Source of the DNA: Numida meleagris
Lineage: Eukaryota > Chordata > Aves > Galliformes > Numididae
Direction: 5' to 3'
Assembly (NCBI RefSeq): GCF_002078875.1
Contig: NC_034414.1
Coordinates: forward strand, 34,386,753-34,450,752
Length of the DNA: 64,000 bases
Shown piece by piece: positions 50,841 to 60,631 of this stretch. Each line of letters opens with the position of its first letter. Within the stretch, counting starts at the first letter, position 1. The notes under the pieces are model-generated. The model had not been told where the DNA came from and did not search any database. It saw nothing but the letters and a program-made list of their open reading frames with translations. Position numbers and translations under genes: made by a program.

Positions 50841-52097
50841 CTGATTATTTATTCTGTTTTTTTTCACTAGTGTTACTCTGCTTACTTGAACAGTTACTTC
50901 TATTTTAGCTGACGCAAAGAGACTGCAGTGAAAGGTGACGGAGTCTGGCACTAAATTGCTTTGTAAATAGTTGCTTCAAAAAAAAGAAAAATAATGTATT
51001 TGGAGAAATGCAGACTGCAGTTTAACAAAAAGCCCGATCTGGATTTTGCAAGTTCAGACAGATATTCCAAACAAAAATTAATACTCAAAGGTAGCATTAT
51101 TTTTTAAGCTTGAGCACCACTCCATACTTGACAAATGGCATCTGTCTAGAATTAAATCTTGCCTCACTGATGTCATTAAGAGACCTTAAACAGAGATCAG
51201 GTTTCATCCTGGGGAAGCAGGCTTACAAAGGCTTTTGTTAACAAAGTTCTTCTTTTCATAATGTGGAGGTGCCCGGTCCATGGGTGTACTTCAATGATAT
51301 AAGCCCATAGTCTACTCCCAGGTGTGGGTGAGGACCGAGTCACAGATTAGATGGATAATTTTGAAAGCAGTAACCTCCTATTTTACTGTGGTCCCCTGCC
51401 CAAACAGAGGCATACCAACTGTCTGTCACATACAAAGCAGATCTCTGTGCAGAGCAAGGCTGCACAAGCTGCTCTGTCGACATTTCCAAGGCAGGCAGGG
51501 AGCAGGAGGTGACACAACAGCCCCTGTATGAGTTGTGCAAGAAACAAAAAAGGCTCCTAGGAAGCACTGGCCCCAGTGAGCCTGCTTTGTTCGGGCTCTG
51601 TGTAAGTGTGTGCATACTTTCAGATTTATGCACATGTGAAGATCGACTGTCCCAGGCACACATGGTGGGTGGCATGCTGTGGCAGGAAGAATGGGCTCCG
51701 CAGTCATAATTGGTGAGCTTCTGATGAGCTGACTGAGCACAGTACACATCATGTAGCACTTTTCACATTGCCAAGTTAACAGCTATCACCAGAGGTAGAA
51801 TTTAAGCTGCTGGAATAAACAAAGTCAAGGGGAAATGTCTTGCTGAAATGTCACCTCCCACAGAGCTTGTGGAAAGCCATTACTATTGTAAAGATGCATA
51901 TATGGGATTTCAAAATGTATACTATGCCTCAAATGGTACATTTCAAGAATGCAAAACATACAGGAAGGGCAGACAATTATATTTCCCAGAGTTTAAACAA
52001 GATTGCCACTTTTTATGTGTTGGAAACTTCCCAGTAGCTTTCAGATGTTTTATTATTATAAAAAGTAATCTGTCTACCTCAACTGAATAGTTCACTT

Positions 52098-52105
52098 GAG
52101 AAAAA

Positions 52106-52136
<31 letters not shown>

Positions 52137-52149
52137 GAAAGAAAAGAAG
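52098..52149 (+). repeat. 52-bp purine tract with (GAA)7
   Basis: An uninterrupted purine run: 14 A (52101-52114), then seven GAA units (52115-52135), then GAAA units. GAA/TTC tracts can form triplex DNA. It may be polymorphic in length. Confidence 0.9.
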
Positions 52150-53079
52150 TAATTTGTGGTTATAAACTTTATGGAGGTTTAACTTGTCTGCCTCACTTTG
52201 TCTGGAAGATAGGGCTATAATCTCAGGCAGCTAATGGGAGAATTAGCTGGTTTACAAATGGGAAGCACTTTACGTAAGTGCCAAGCAGTGTTGTTGGAGC
52301 TTCTCCTTGCACCCCACGCCAAACAAGTCCCAGAGCTGTGTCTCTCAAGAACAAGCATCTGCCTTCTTTGTCCCATTCTGGACCATCTTTCTTGAGAGAG
52401 CCTCCGGCTAACCCAGCTGCTCAATGGTCTTGGGAAAGGTGGAGGGCAGAGCCAGGTACCCAGCAGCCTGTGCAAAACCAATGTGGGAGTGCCCAGTGCT
52501 CGAGTCCTTGGCATCACGCTTGAAATCCCTGACACCCACAGAGGAAGTGCACTTTTTAAAATTCCCCTCTCCACCGCCTTTTCCTGTCCCCACCACCAAG
52601 GAAAGAAGGTGGTGACATCCAGTGGCCGGATAGAGGGGGACAAGGGGGCAAGGGCCCAGGAGCAGTGGCAGCACCTATGAGAGCCCCTCTGGGATTCCTA
52701 CCCAAATAATGCTCCCTGAACGGAAAACTGCAAGTAGTGTGTTACAAAGGTCCAGACAGGCAAATGATTGTTTTGCTCCTTGCCCACCTGGTGGGCTGGG
52801 AGTAACCTGCTTGGCCCTCTCGTTGGCTTGAGTTAATGTCAGGTGGGAGAAATGCACCCGGGAAAATTAGACAGGAGAAGGAACGCCTTTTGCTAAAAAT
52901 GTATTTTTGTTACTTTATTTGTGCTTATTTTTCCCACGTTGATTCTCCAGTTGTAAGGAAATAGACCGAGTGTGAAATAAATGCTTCGACAAAGCAAATA
53001 ACAGTTATTACTTCCACCCGTCCATAAATACGTTATAAAAATAATAATTGATCGCATTACTTTTCATTTCCCTGCTTCC

Positions 53080-53360
53080 ATTTCCTGAAGGACACCGCGC
53101 ATTGAAAGCCGCTGGCGGCACTGGGGAAGGGCCGTGTGCTGAGGGGCGAGGGGAGAGTGGGAAGGGTGGGGACACGCTCGGAGCTCCGCGGGGACGTGGG
53201 TGGCGATGCTCCGCAGCCGTCGGACCCCGGCGTCCCAAAGTGCTGTGTTCCGGCTCCGTCAGGAGGCGTGAGGCGGTGCAGCCCGTGTAGGGCAGCGGGG
53301 GCGGAGCGGGGCCGTCGGGTGTGCCCTTCCCGGGCCCAGCAGGCATACAGAGCTCCGAAC
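53080..53360. promoter_or_regulatory. CpG island (first of the right-hand series)
   Basis: CpG-dense sequence appears abruptly after AT-rich DNA. It includes a consensus Sp1 GC box (ggggcggagc, 53297-53306). Frames on both strands are open because stops are rare, and I see no recognisable protein. A TATA-like word (TATAAAAA, 53033) lies just upstream but in AT-rich DNA, so its significance is doubtful. Confidence 0.65.
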
Positions 53361-53769
53361 AAGAGGGAGGAGGAGCCGCTGGCTTCTTGCTAAAGGAATC
53401 TCTGTGCTTCCCCCAACCATAGCAGGGTCTCTGTGCCACCGCGCACCTCTCAGTCATGTCGGCACTGTGGACAGTGCGCCTCACAACAGCCCCGAGAGCT
53501 GTGAGGCAGGAGCACGTTTGAGAGGGTTTGAGAAATGCAAATACAGCTGCTTCGGCTTTGTCTTCGGTGCAGTCGCAGTTATTTCCCCGAGCTCAGCAGA
53601 CAGCCGTAGTGAAGCATGACAATTAGTTTTGTAAATAACAAATGGAGGGGTTCGCTGGAGTGTTGTTTTGTGCTTTGTATTTCTCCCCCTCCGTGTTTGA
53701 TTTCACTCGCAATCCAAATAAACTTCCACAGCGAATGTCTCAAACAAGAGAATGTGAGCGGGAGGGGAT

Positions 53770-55560
53770 GAGGGGAGCTCATAATTGCAGAATCCCTTCA
53801 GAGCTGTCGGCGTTGTGGAGAAGTGCAGGGCAGCCCTGCTCCGGCCGATCAGTGAAGCCGATCGATGGATCACTTCGGGCCCCAGGACCCGCTCCCTTGT
53901 TCCGCTCAGGGCGGCACTCCTACACGTCGCGCCTCTCCTGCTTTCGCCATGTGAGAAATAACTTCTTCCATTTGAGCACCCTAACCGGCCCCCGCCATTG
54001 TCTGAGGCGAAAAAAAAAATCTCTCTGCTTAACAGAAGGGTTGAAATACATTTGCGAAAGATATACAGCTCGCCAGAACTGTCCCCTCCCGCAGAAGGGC
54101 GAGGCAGTCCCCACGGTCGGGCCGAGCTTTCCTGCTGCCCCTGCGCTGTGCTGGTCCGGGCCTCACCTGGGTGCAAGCACGTACCGCTCCTCGCAAGGGA
54201 CTATGCCGGCCGGGCTGAGCCGAGCCGAGGAAACTATTTTCCTTAGGCCTCTTCCAGCGTCTGCACTCAAAGCCCTCCTTGCAGCTCCTATGCAGGAGGC
54301 CGGGCCGCCGGCATCAACTTTCCTCGGGAGGGCAGGAGGAGGTAGTAGGGGAAGCCCCTCGGGTGTGGGAACAGCCCCCGGAGCAGGCAGAGCCTCGCCT
54401 CCATTCCGGGCCCGGGTGCCGGGGCAGCGGACGCGGGCTGCGCTGCCGGCCGGGGGCCGCTAGATGTCGCCGCCGCCGTTCACATCGCGCTCCGTTCCGC
54501 CGGCGGGAGAGCGGTTGCGCTCCGGGCCCGGCCCGGCCCAACCTAGCGGGACCGCTGGGGCCCCTTCGCCGGGGTGCGAAAGAGCAGCCCCGGGGGTCCA
54601 GGGACAGTGAGGTTTTCTGAGGCCCCTGCCGGGCCTCCCTCAGTTGGTGACGGTGTGACAAAGGTCGGGGAGTGTGAATTACTCCAAAAAAATCAAGGGA
54701 CGTATCGAGCTGGGAGCGTGGTACCTCGCCACCGCGGGGATTTGCAGAGTTGGGCTGCAGCCGGCTACAGGCGGCACCCCGGGACAGGGTGGCTGCCGTG
54801 CACCGAGGAAGCCCCCGTCTCCCCCTCCCGGGGCTTCGGGACCGCCCGCGACAGAGGCGACGCACGAAATCCGCGGCTGGCCCTGGGAAAGGCTCCAGAG
54901 ATGAACATTTCTGTCGTGTGAAGTTCCCGCATTAACAGCCCGAACACGTAGGGGAAGGCTGACATCTGTGGTTTGGTGCGAGGCATCCGAGAAACGGCAG
55001 AGCCCGGCCCGAGGGGAGGGACAGCGAGGCCCCTTTGCTCTGCGGGAGCGGGCGGCCGGGGGGAGCGGAGGGGAGGTGGGGAGCTCTCCTGCTGGCATTA
55101 AGCGAGCTTTAAAAGTGGAGATGTGGCACAGCCTCTCGATTTGCGGCATTCGCTGTCAGTGTTCCGAAGCGAAGAGATAAAGGGAGACTCGGGCATAAAC
55201 TTTGAGTCTGATTCCAGTAGGAGCATGAATAACAATAATAAAGTTTTCCGGCATTTGTCCTCGGATTTCAAAGTAGCACATCACATCGAGGTTTTCATCG
55301 AGGTAGTTTTTCTCTGCCTTTATGTCAACGAACCGCCGCTTTTTGTGCCGCGCTGCACAGATTAACGCACACCTGAAATTCTCAGAGCCCGTCCGGATCT
55401 GTGGCCCGGGTTAAGGAGGGAGAAGGCGGAGGAGCTCTGCGGGAGCCGCGGGCGGGGAACGCTCGGGGACTACACCCACCACGGGGTGCTGAGGCGGCAC
55501 GGAGCGGGGAGAGGGTGGGGTCCGGCTCCGAGCAGAGACACACACTCAAAGAGGCACCTG
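53770..55560. promoter_or_regulatory. Large CpG-rich domain
   Basis: A run of nearly continuous CpG-rich sequence, densest at about 54.1-54.6 and 54.8-55.1 kb and again at 55.38-55.56 kb. It contains G-rich quadruplex-prone DNA at 55041-55080 and a one-mismatch CTCF-like word at about 54462-54476 (ccgctagatgtcgcc). The 273-codon ATG frame 53642-54463 runs through it. Its composition (Arg, Pro, Gly, Ser and Ala rich, changing along its length) and the overlapping frames suggest non-coding GC-rich DNA. The position and size fit a promoter or regulatory island of a developmental gene; the identity is unknown. Confidence 0.65.
55041..55080 (+). repeat. G-quadruplex-prone tract
   Basis: Consecutive G runs of three to six (gggagcggg, ccggggggagc, aggggaggtgggg) within the CpG-rich domain. 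Confidence 0.6.
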
Positions 55561-56398
55561 AAAACTGGGCGATAGTGGGAGGTAAAGAGTAAATAAAGAA
55601 ATAAAGAAATAGAAGAAGAAATATTCGTTCGGGATTGAAACAAATCCAGGAGAAAATGATTTTAAAAAGATGCAGATAGAGGAGTCTGGAAAGTTTCCTC
55701 TATTTTCTCCTATTTTCTATGGTTTGATTGTGGTGCTGGATTCGCACCACGGAGGATATACGCTGTCTCCACGGGTCTACAGTTATCTGATAGAAATATT
55801 AAGGGACAATCTTTCTACTTCGATGAGGTTCCATCAAAGGCTCAGAAATGAGCAGCACGGCCAAGCTTCACCTTTAGGGACTACGCTAGGGGGCAAAGGA
55901 TGTTCTACGCGAGTAGATGAGAGCGTGCCTAGGGTATTTATAGGCGTTGTCCAAATGGAAATACGTTAAAGTAAAGATAAAGGAATGTTGTGTCTTATTC
56001 CACGAGCACAATTGTAGCACAAAATGCCTTCAATCAAGTGGTTTGTTTTCGGGGTTCTTTTGCGAGCATCTTCCACACTTCGTTTGAAGGGATAGAGCGC
56101 CTGTTCAGGGACGATCATGTCACTCCCGAGATTAAAGAGCTGCTTTAGGGGGAGAAAAAGTGCTTCTTCGCGGAGTTCAGCGTATTTCTGAAATGCTGCA
56201 TCTCAGACAAAAGGCCTCGTAACAGATTCCTACATTGTGTCAAACTATAACAAACCGAATCGCGAAAAGCAATTACAAAGCAAATATTGTGATCGGAGCG
56301 GTAGGTAACATCGGAACCAGATTTGGAGAGGAATATTAACTCTGATTTTTTTTTACTTAACCAACAGTGTATGGATTTGTGCTCAGTCTGAAGCCCTT
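55561..56398. other. AT-rich but CpG-retaining stretch
   Basis: No exon is recognisable. 55861-56280 holds 20 CpGs by eye despite moderate GC content, which suggests germline hypomethylation. A TATA-like word (gtatttatagg) occurs near 55934. Confidence 0.5.
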
Positions 56399-56414
56399 TT
56401 CCTGTAGATGGCGT
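56399..56414 (+). promoter_or_regulatory. CTCF-like binding motif
   Basis: Plus-strand tcctgtagatggcgtt matches the CTCF core at most positions (AGATGGCG intact). It faces right, opposite to the motifs at 1.5 and 14.8 kb. Occupancy is inferred. Confidence 0.45.
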
Positions 56415-56469
56415 TCTCTGGGTACCGAGCGATCAGCGGAAATGCAGCCGCACTCGGGAGACTTCATTA

Positions 56470-56840
56470 AGCCGCGGATAACAAAATAATTAATAATCTT
56501 TCTTTAGTTATATGTATATTGAAAGTGGGAAAAAAAAAAAACCTACATTGATTTATCGTAAGCAAAAGCGTGTTTCTGCCTCACGTGGACGCAAATAAAA
56601 ACTGTTTGAATAAATAAGTTGTTTCTGAATATTTTGTTGTCAAAGTGTTAAATGTCCCCGTCATTTTTATTCCAACACTAACATGATTACAGCCAATTAT
56701 ATATTCACCAGTGTTCTTTATTTTAGAGTAATTGTACTTGTCACTAATAAAACAGAGACATAATGGATCGCTACTATTCTGAATTTTAAAGCAATTGTCT
56801 GTAATTTGATTGAATTATACGTCGTCTTCTCTACTTTTTT
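56470..56840. promoter_or_regulatory. Candidate homeodomain-motif-rich conserved element
   Basis: The stretch is dense in homeodomain core words: aataattaataatc near 56485, gattacagccaattat near 56690, and caattgtctgtaatttgattg near 56793. It lies between CpG islands in the CR1-free block, which is typical of developmental enhancers. Conservation cannot be judged from one sequence, so this is inference. Confidence 0.3.
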
Positions 56841-56930
56841 ATTTCTGTATTTTGAAATCCTATTTTCTTGAAAATTACAGCTCTGTTCCCGTTTTGTTGT
56901 TCCTGAAGTAACGAAACCTCCTGTAACATT

Positions 56931-56938
56931 TATAAATA
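56931..56938 (+). promoter_or_regulatory. Consensus TATA box
   Basis: TATAAATA followed by gagccccgtccc is a textbook core element. It lies about 50 bp upstream of a CpG-rich segment, with a start site expected near 56960. The opposite strand lacks an equivalent. Confidence 0.5.
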
Positions 56939-56960
56939 GAGCCCCGTCCCTTTTGAAACG

Positions 56961-57219
56961 TGGAAAATCATAATTTCAGCCCCAACGCGCTAAGGGCTTT
57001 ACTCTTAAATCTGCGTGTCCGGAGGAGCGCGGGGCTCGGCGCTGGGCGCGGCAGGACGCCCTCCGCGGGGGAAGCGAAGCCCCAGCAGAGGGAACAACGC
57101 CGCACCGCGCGCAGCGGGGTTCGTTCAATTTATTGTACTGGTTCGGCGCACTCCGTGCCGCTCAGGCACCAAAGCGCGTCAAGACGAATTCAGTTCCTAA
57201 TGTTTACATGGGAGAACAG
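56961..57219 (+). other. Candidate first exon ending in splice donor
   Basis: This is the segment from the start site predicted by the TATA box to a consensus donor (aacag|gtaagg, junction 57219/57220). It is CpG-rich at about 56,985-57,180. The frame open across it starts with GTG, not ATG, and has no recognisable domain. Two late ATGs exist (57200 and 57208); the second would give Met-Gly-Glu-Gln up to the donor. It could be a non-coding or barely coding first exon of a gene extending right, or coincidence. Confidence 0.35.
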
Positions 57220-58498
57220 GTAAGGAGAAGGAAAAAATACATAACTCCAGTTACATTCCTCCAGGCAATTGGAGCGATTATCCATATAGTGCTCGTATAT
57301 TCCTTTAGGTGACGGCCATAGGTAACGAGTCAGAGAGTTCCTTGAGTATCCCTAGGCACAGACAATAGAGACACCGAGTGACACAGACACCGCACACGCA
57401 GAAAATATTGCGCTGTGTTATTACGGTGCTCTTTGGGTTGTTTTGCTGAAGATGAGCTCTCAGAGGGCTGTTTTTTTGTTGCTGTTTCTCAGAGCCGAAA
57501 ACATGCCTTTAATTTAGCAATTGTACCAACCATCAACGCGGTAAGATATGATCCACGTTGTCGCCAAACACAAATCAAAAAATGATACAAAGGCTTTCAC
57601 AAGTTAATTTCAGATGACAAAACACGTGCCCACCACAACAGAGAAAGTTAAACTATCATTTGCGAACTGTGCGGTTGCGTGAAGAGGTATCTGCTAGGTA
57701 ACGCTGAGCACAGCCAAACACGGTCTGTCTGCAGTTCTTTGCACTGAAGGCAGGAAGAAGCTGAGGCGTGGGATGCAGGCGGCTCTCGTAAGGGGCTTTT
57801 GCTGAAGCCTCGGTGAGACCTGATCAGGACCCTCAGTGAGAAAATGTTTTCTTGTGGATTCGGTATTTAATACAACCGCAAAACTAGTTTGTAGCCGCCT
57901 TGGGAGGGAAAACAAACGCTGACTGTTCCTAAATGGGTATGATTCTGTCCAGTCCAACGTGGACAAGGACTCTGAGCCCCTTATCTGCACCTCTGTTATT
58001 GACGTTTTGCAACGAGCAGGCAAATAAAGCGCAATGCCTTCCTCTTGCTTGTGCAAAATATTTATTTGTTGGAGTTTTCCGAACTACGGCGTGATTTCAT
58101 TGTTTAGGTGGAGTTTATAGGTCGGTTCTAATAAACATTGTTTTCTGAAAACTCCCTGGGAAACAGAGCCTCAGTGCGTGCATGTGCGTGCAAACCTATG
58201 GAGCGCCCCATCTGAAAGACAGAGGAGCAAACACACAAAGGAGATGATGCATCCCGGGAGAAGTGTTTCTTTCAACATCTTTTCTCTCCACAATGTCACT
58301 GCTCAGAAGTCAGCGTGCAGCCGCTTCTCGGTCAGATTACTGCCGAGGCAGAACCACCACCCCAGGCAGTAGCGAGGCACCGTCCGCACGCGGTGGGAGG
58401 GACGCGGACGAGATTTAACTTGTTGCCAGTCGGTTTTGTATGTTTGTTTGTTTGTGCTGCTGCTGCTTTAAAAGCGAAACAAACTCCAGAAACAAAAC
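57220..58498. other. Non-coding stretch, moderately CpG-rich
   Basis: No exon is recognisable. It includes a TGTT run and a (CTG)4 block near 58.44-58.47 kb. The minus-strand frame 57694-58056 has no recognisable domain. Confidence 0.5.
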
Positions 58499-58534
58499 GG
58501 GGGGTGGAGGGTGGGCTGGGGAGAGAGGGAGGAG
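58499..58534 (+). repeat. G-quadruplex-prone tract
   Basis: G runs of 6, 3, 3 and 4 separated by short loops (ggggggtggagggtgggctggggag) satisfy the usual quadruplex pattern. It lies 170 bp before the tetranucleotide array. Confidence 0.7.
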
Positions 58535-58700
58535 GAAAACAAGCTCTGTCTAAAAGACATATCATATGAAAATAATGTATGAACACACCCACAGATATCA
58601 AGGGTACGCTATCAGTCCTTCCCCAAGAAACTTATTTATGAGCGGTAGCAGTTATTATCATCCAACGAGCCCCTTACCATCTTTCTCCCCTCCCTCCGCG

Positions 58701-58810
58701 AAAGAAAGACAGAAAGACAGAAAGACAGAAAGACAGAAAGACAGAAAGACAGACAGAAAGACAGACAGAAAGACAGAAAGACAGACAGAAAGACAGACAG
58801 ACAGACAGAC

Positions 58811-58877
<67 letters not shown>

Positions 58878-58880
58878 AAA
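58701..58880 (+). repeat. Compound AAAG/ACAG microsatellite (180 bp)
   Basis: Pyrimidine-free on this strand except for the regularly placed C of ACAG units. It starts as an octamer AAAGACAG array (58705-58747), becomes mixed AAAG/ACAG, then pure ACAG (58795-58812), and ends in about 17 perfect AAAG units (58813-58880). Translations of it give repetitive artefacts in all frames. The pure AAAG part is a homopurine mirror repeat able to form a triplex. Hypervariable length is expected. Confidence 0.97.
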
Positions 58881-58896
58881 CATGGAGAGCACTCCG

Positions 58897-58906
58897 CCAA
58901 TATAAA
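58897..58906 (+). promoter_or_regulatory. Possible TATA box beside microsatellite
   Basis: ccaatataaagtgc contains TATAAA at 58901 immediately before the 58.92-59.48 kb CpG-rich segment. A CCAAT word overlaps it, which is atypical spacing, so it may be fortuitous. Confidence 0.3.
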
Positions 58907-59229
58907 GTGCTCAGAACGCCCCACAGCGAGAGTCGTCCCCTGAGACCGGGGCACAGCGAAAGCAGCGAGGTTCGGTCCCCGCCCGTCCCGCGGTGCCGGA
59001 GAACGCCGCATCCACACCGAGTGCGGGTCCCGCACCGAGCGCAGCTCTGCACCCGCGCACAACTCCGCGCCGCGCACCGCCTCCTCCCGCATGAGCCCCG
59101 GGCACAGAGAAAACGAAAAGTGGCTTTGATCTGGGGCTCGTCAGGCGCCTTGCCTACGCGGGTGTACAGTTGTGTATGGCTTTTGTGCTACCTCCAGCAT
59201 TTTGCTGTGGTAACACGGGAGGTCCAGGA

Positions 59230-59252
59230 GGGGGGGTGGCGGGAGAGGGGAG
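59230..59252 (+). repeat. G-quadruplex-prone tract
   Basis: ggggggg, ggg, gggg and gg runs with one- to three-base loops. Confidence 0.5.
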
Positions 59253-59443
59253 GATGTTGCCCTTTTGTAGGCCCTAAAAATGGGACCCGCGGCTCATCGT
59301 GTCGAGCTCAGATCCCGCTAAGCCGAGGGCTGCGATGGATGCACGGAGCGGGGACGCCAGGTAGGGTGGGTGGGCATATGCTCTTTGGCTGCTCCGAGCG
59401 CTTGGGGAATAATGCCCGAGGAGGAACGGGTCTGGCTCTGTGC

Positions 59444-59482
59444 TGGGGGAGGGGGCAGGGTTTGGGAAGGCGGGGGGGAGGG
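59444..59482 (+). repeat. Strong G-quadruplex motif
   Basis: Runs of 5, 5, 3, 3, 7 and 3 G with loops of one to five bases (gggggagggggcagggtttg then ggaaggcgggggggaggg). One of the best quadruplex predictions in the window. Confidence 0.75.
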
Positions 59483-59704
59483 AGATAGCATTTTCTACCG
59501 TGCTACCGAAAAACTGCAGACCCACATACATGTGTCCTTTGCTCAAGATTACATTTATAAGATTTATAAGAGGCTAAGGGGCTTTAGAGGGGCACTACGA
59601 AAATATAATATTCTGGGAGTCAAAGAGCCGCTCCAAGTCATTTCTCCAGGTCTTTCTCAGTGTTTTATCTCCCGATTCTTGAATTTGATCTTTAAACTCG
59701 GAGA

Positions 59705-59738
<34 letters not shown>

Positions 59739-60600
59739 CACAGCATTGGCCAAAAATATTTTACCAGCAAACACAAGAAAATAAAATGATGTATTGAAAC
59801 CTCGAGAACAATAAACGACTTTTCAGTGGCCCATTCCCCCCTACATTTTATTATCATCATAGCTCTGTGATTAATTCTCCAGGGATATTTTTATTTCTAT
59901 CCTGATCCTTTGTGTTTTTTTTTGTTTCGCGAGGATACGTGTACACAGACGGAGGTGACACACTCAAACACACCGCTGTGTAACAGAAGGGCGGCATCTC
60001 AGGTTTTGCAAAAAAGCACCTCCGAGCCTTCAAGGTGGCAGCGAGCGTCAGAATGTTCTGTTTTGAAAAATTCTGGCAGTGGCAGAAGTACACACAAATT
60101 CTAATGGAAGCTCGACGTCTACAGATAGGCTCTCCATGGATGAGATTCTAAAGGTATAGGAATAAATAAATAAAACCTTTCACGTGTAACCCATGCGAAG
60201 AAATTCTTCCCTCCCCACCCCGCTGCAGCCGCCGTGGGAAAGGAGAGCTGCGATGCTCCCGGGACCCCCTTCAGTCACCGTTCTGTCCCGGCGCTCACGA
60301 CACCACCAAAGGTTTCTGTCCCCTACAGCAATCGCTTCCCATTTCCTCGTTGTTACAAACCCTGCCCGTGAGAGGCACCTCCTGAAGTTCGGCGTGAGGG
60401 GAACTCTTTACACCTAGCGCCGAGCGTCACTGCGTGAACGCTACCTCTCCTCCAGCAGTGCCCCGCTGGCTGGTCTTTATGGTACAGTGACGCTTCTCAA
60501 AAGATCATCGGATGAGGAAATTTAGCTCTTCTTTAAACATTTCAGCAACTGAGCAATTAGTTCTGAATGGGGTGGGGGAGGGAAGACGAGCGAGCTTAAA
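59483..60600. other. Non-coding stretch with poly-A
   Basis: No exon is recognisable. It contains the 32-A homopolymer and, just before 60,600, G-rich DNA (ggggtgggggaggg at 60539-60552). Confidence 0.5.
59706..59737 (+). repeat. Poly-A tract (32 A)
   Basis: The longest A homopolymer in the window. No AATAAA lies in the preceding 40 bases and no transcript is recognised, so it is probably a simple repeat rather than a processed pseudogene tail. Confidence 0.92.

Positions 60601-60630
<30 letters not shown>
60601..60630 (+). repeat. Poly-G homopolymer (30 G)
   Basis: Thirty consecutive G. G homopolymers of this length are rare in vertebrate genomes and hard to sequence, so the length is uncertain. 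It encodes glycine or proline runs in spurious frames. Confidence 0.9.

Positions 60631-60631
<1 letters not shown>

Larger units (their letters stand above)
50269..52900. other. Transitional non-coding stretch
   Basis: AT-rich up to about 52.2 kb, then GC rises. It contains an ancient repeat near 50.8 kb and a purine tract near 52.1 kb. Several overlapping frames (51340-51759, 51848-52090, 52215-52680) are open on one or both strands without recognisable domains. Confidence 0.55.
58920..59482. promoter_or_regulatory. CpG island
   Basis: CpG-dense DNA (cgcgcacaactccgcgccgc and similar) lies downstream of the TATA-like word. Its right end carries a strong G-quadruplex pattern. Frames on both strands are open but unrecognised. 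Confidence 0.6.

Noticed and set aside
51848..52090. 80-codon plus frame rich in Tyr, Phe and Cys
   Set aside because: Starts with a non-ATG context for a vertebrate gene, runs towards a purine tract and matches no family I recognise.
54279..55149. Many overlapping frames of 76-183 codons on both strands
   Set aside because: High GC lowers stop frequency; frames overlap on both strands and show only Pro/Arg/Gly-rich composition without domains.
58566..59092. Long frames on both strands rich in Lys/Glu/Arg or Phe/Leu/Ser/Val repeats
   Set aside because: They are translations of the AAAG/ACAG microsatellite, which lacks stops in several frames.
59640..59737. Processed pseudogene ending in 32 A
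   Set aside because: No AATAAA upstream, no recognisable transcript and no flanking target duplication seen.
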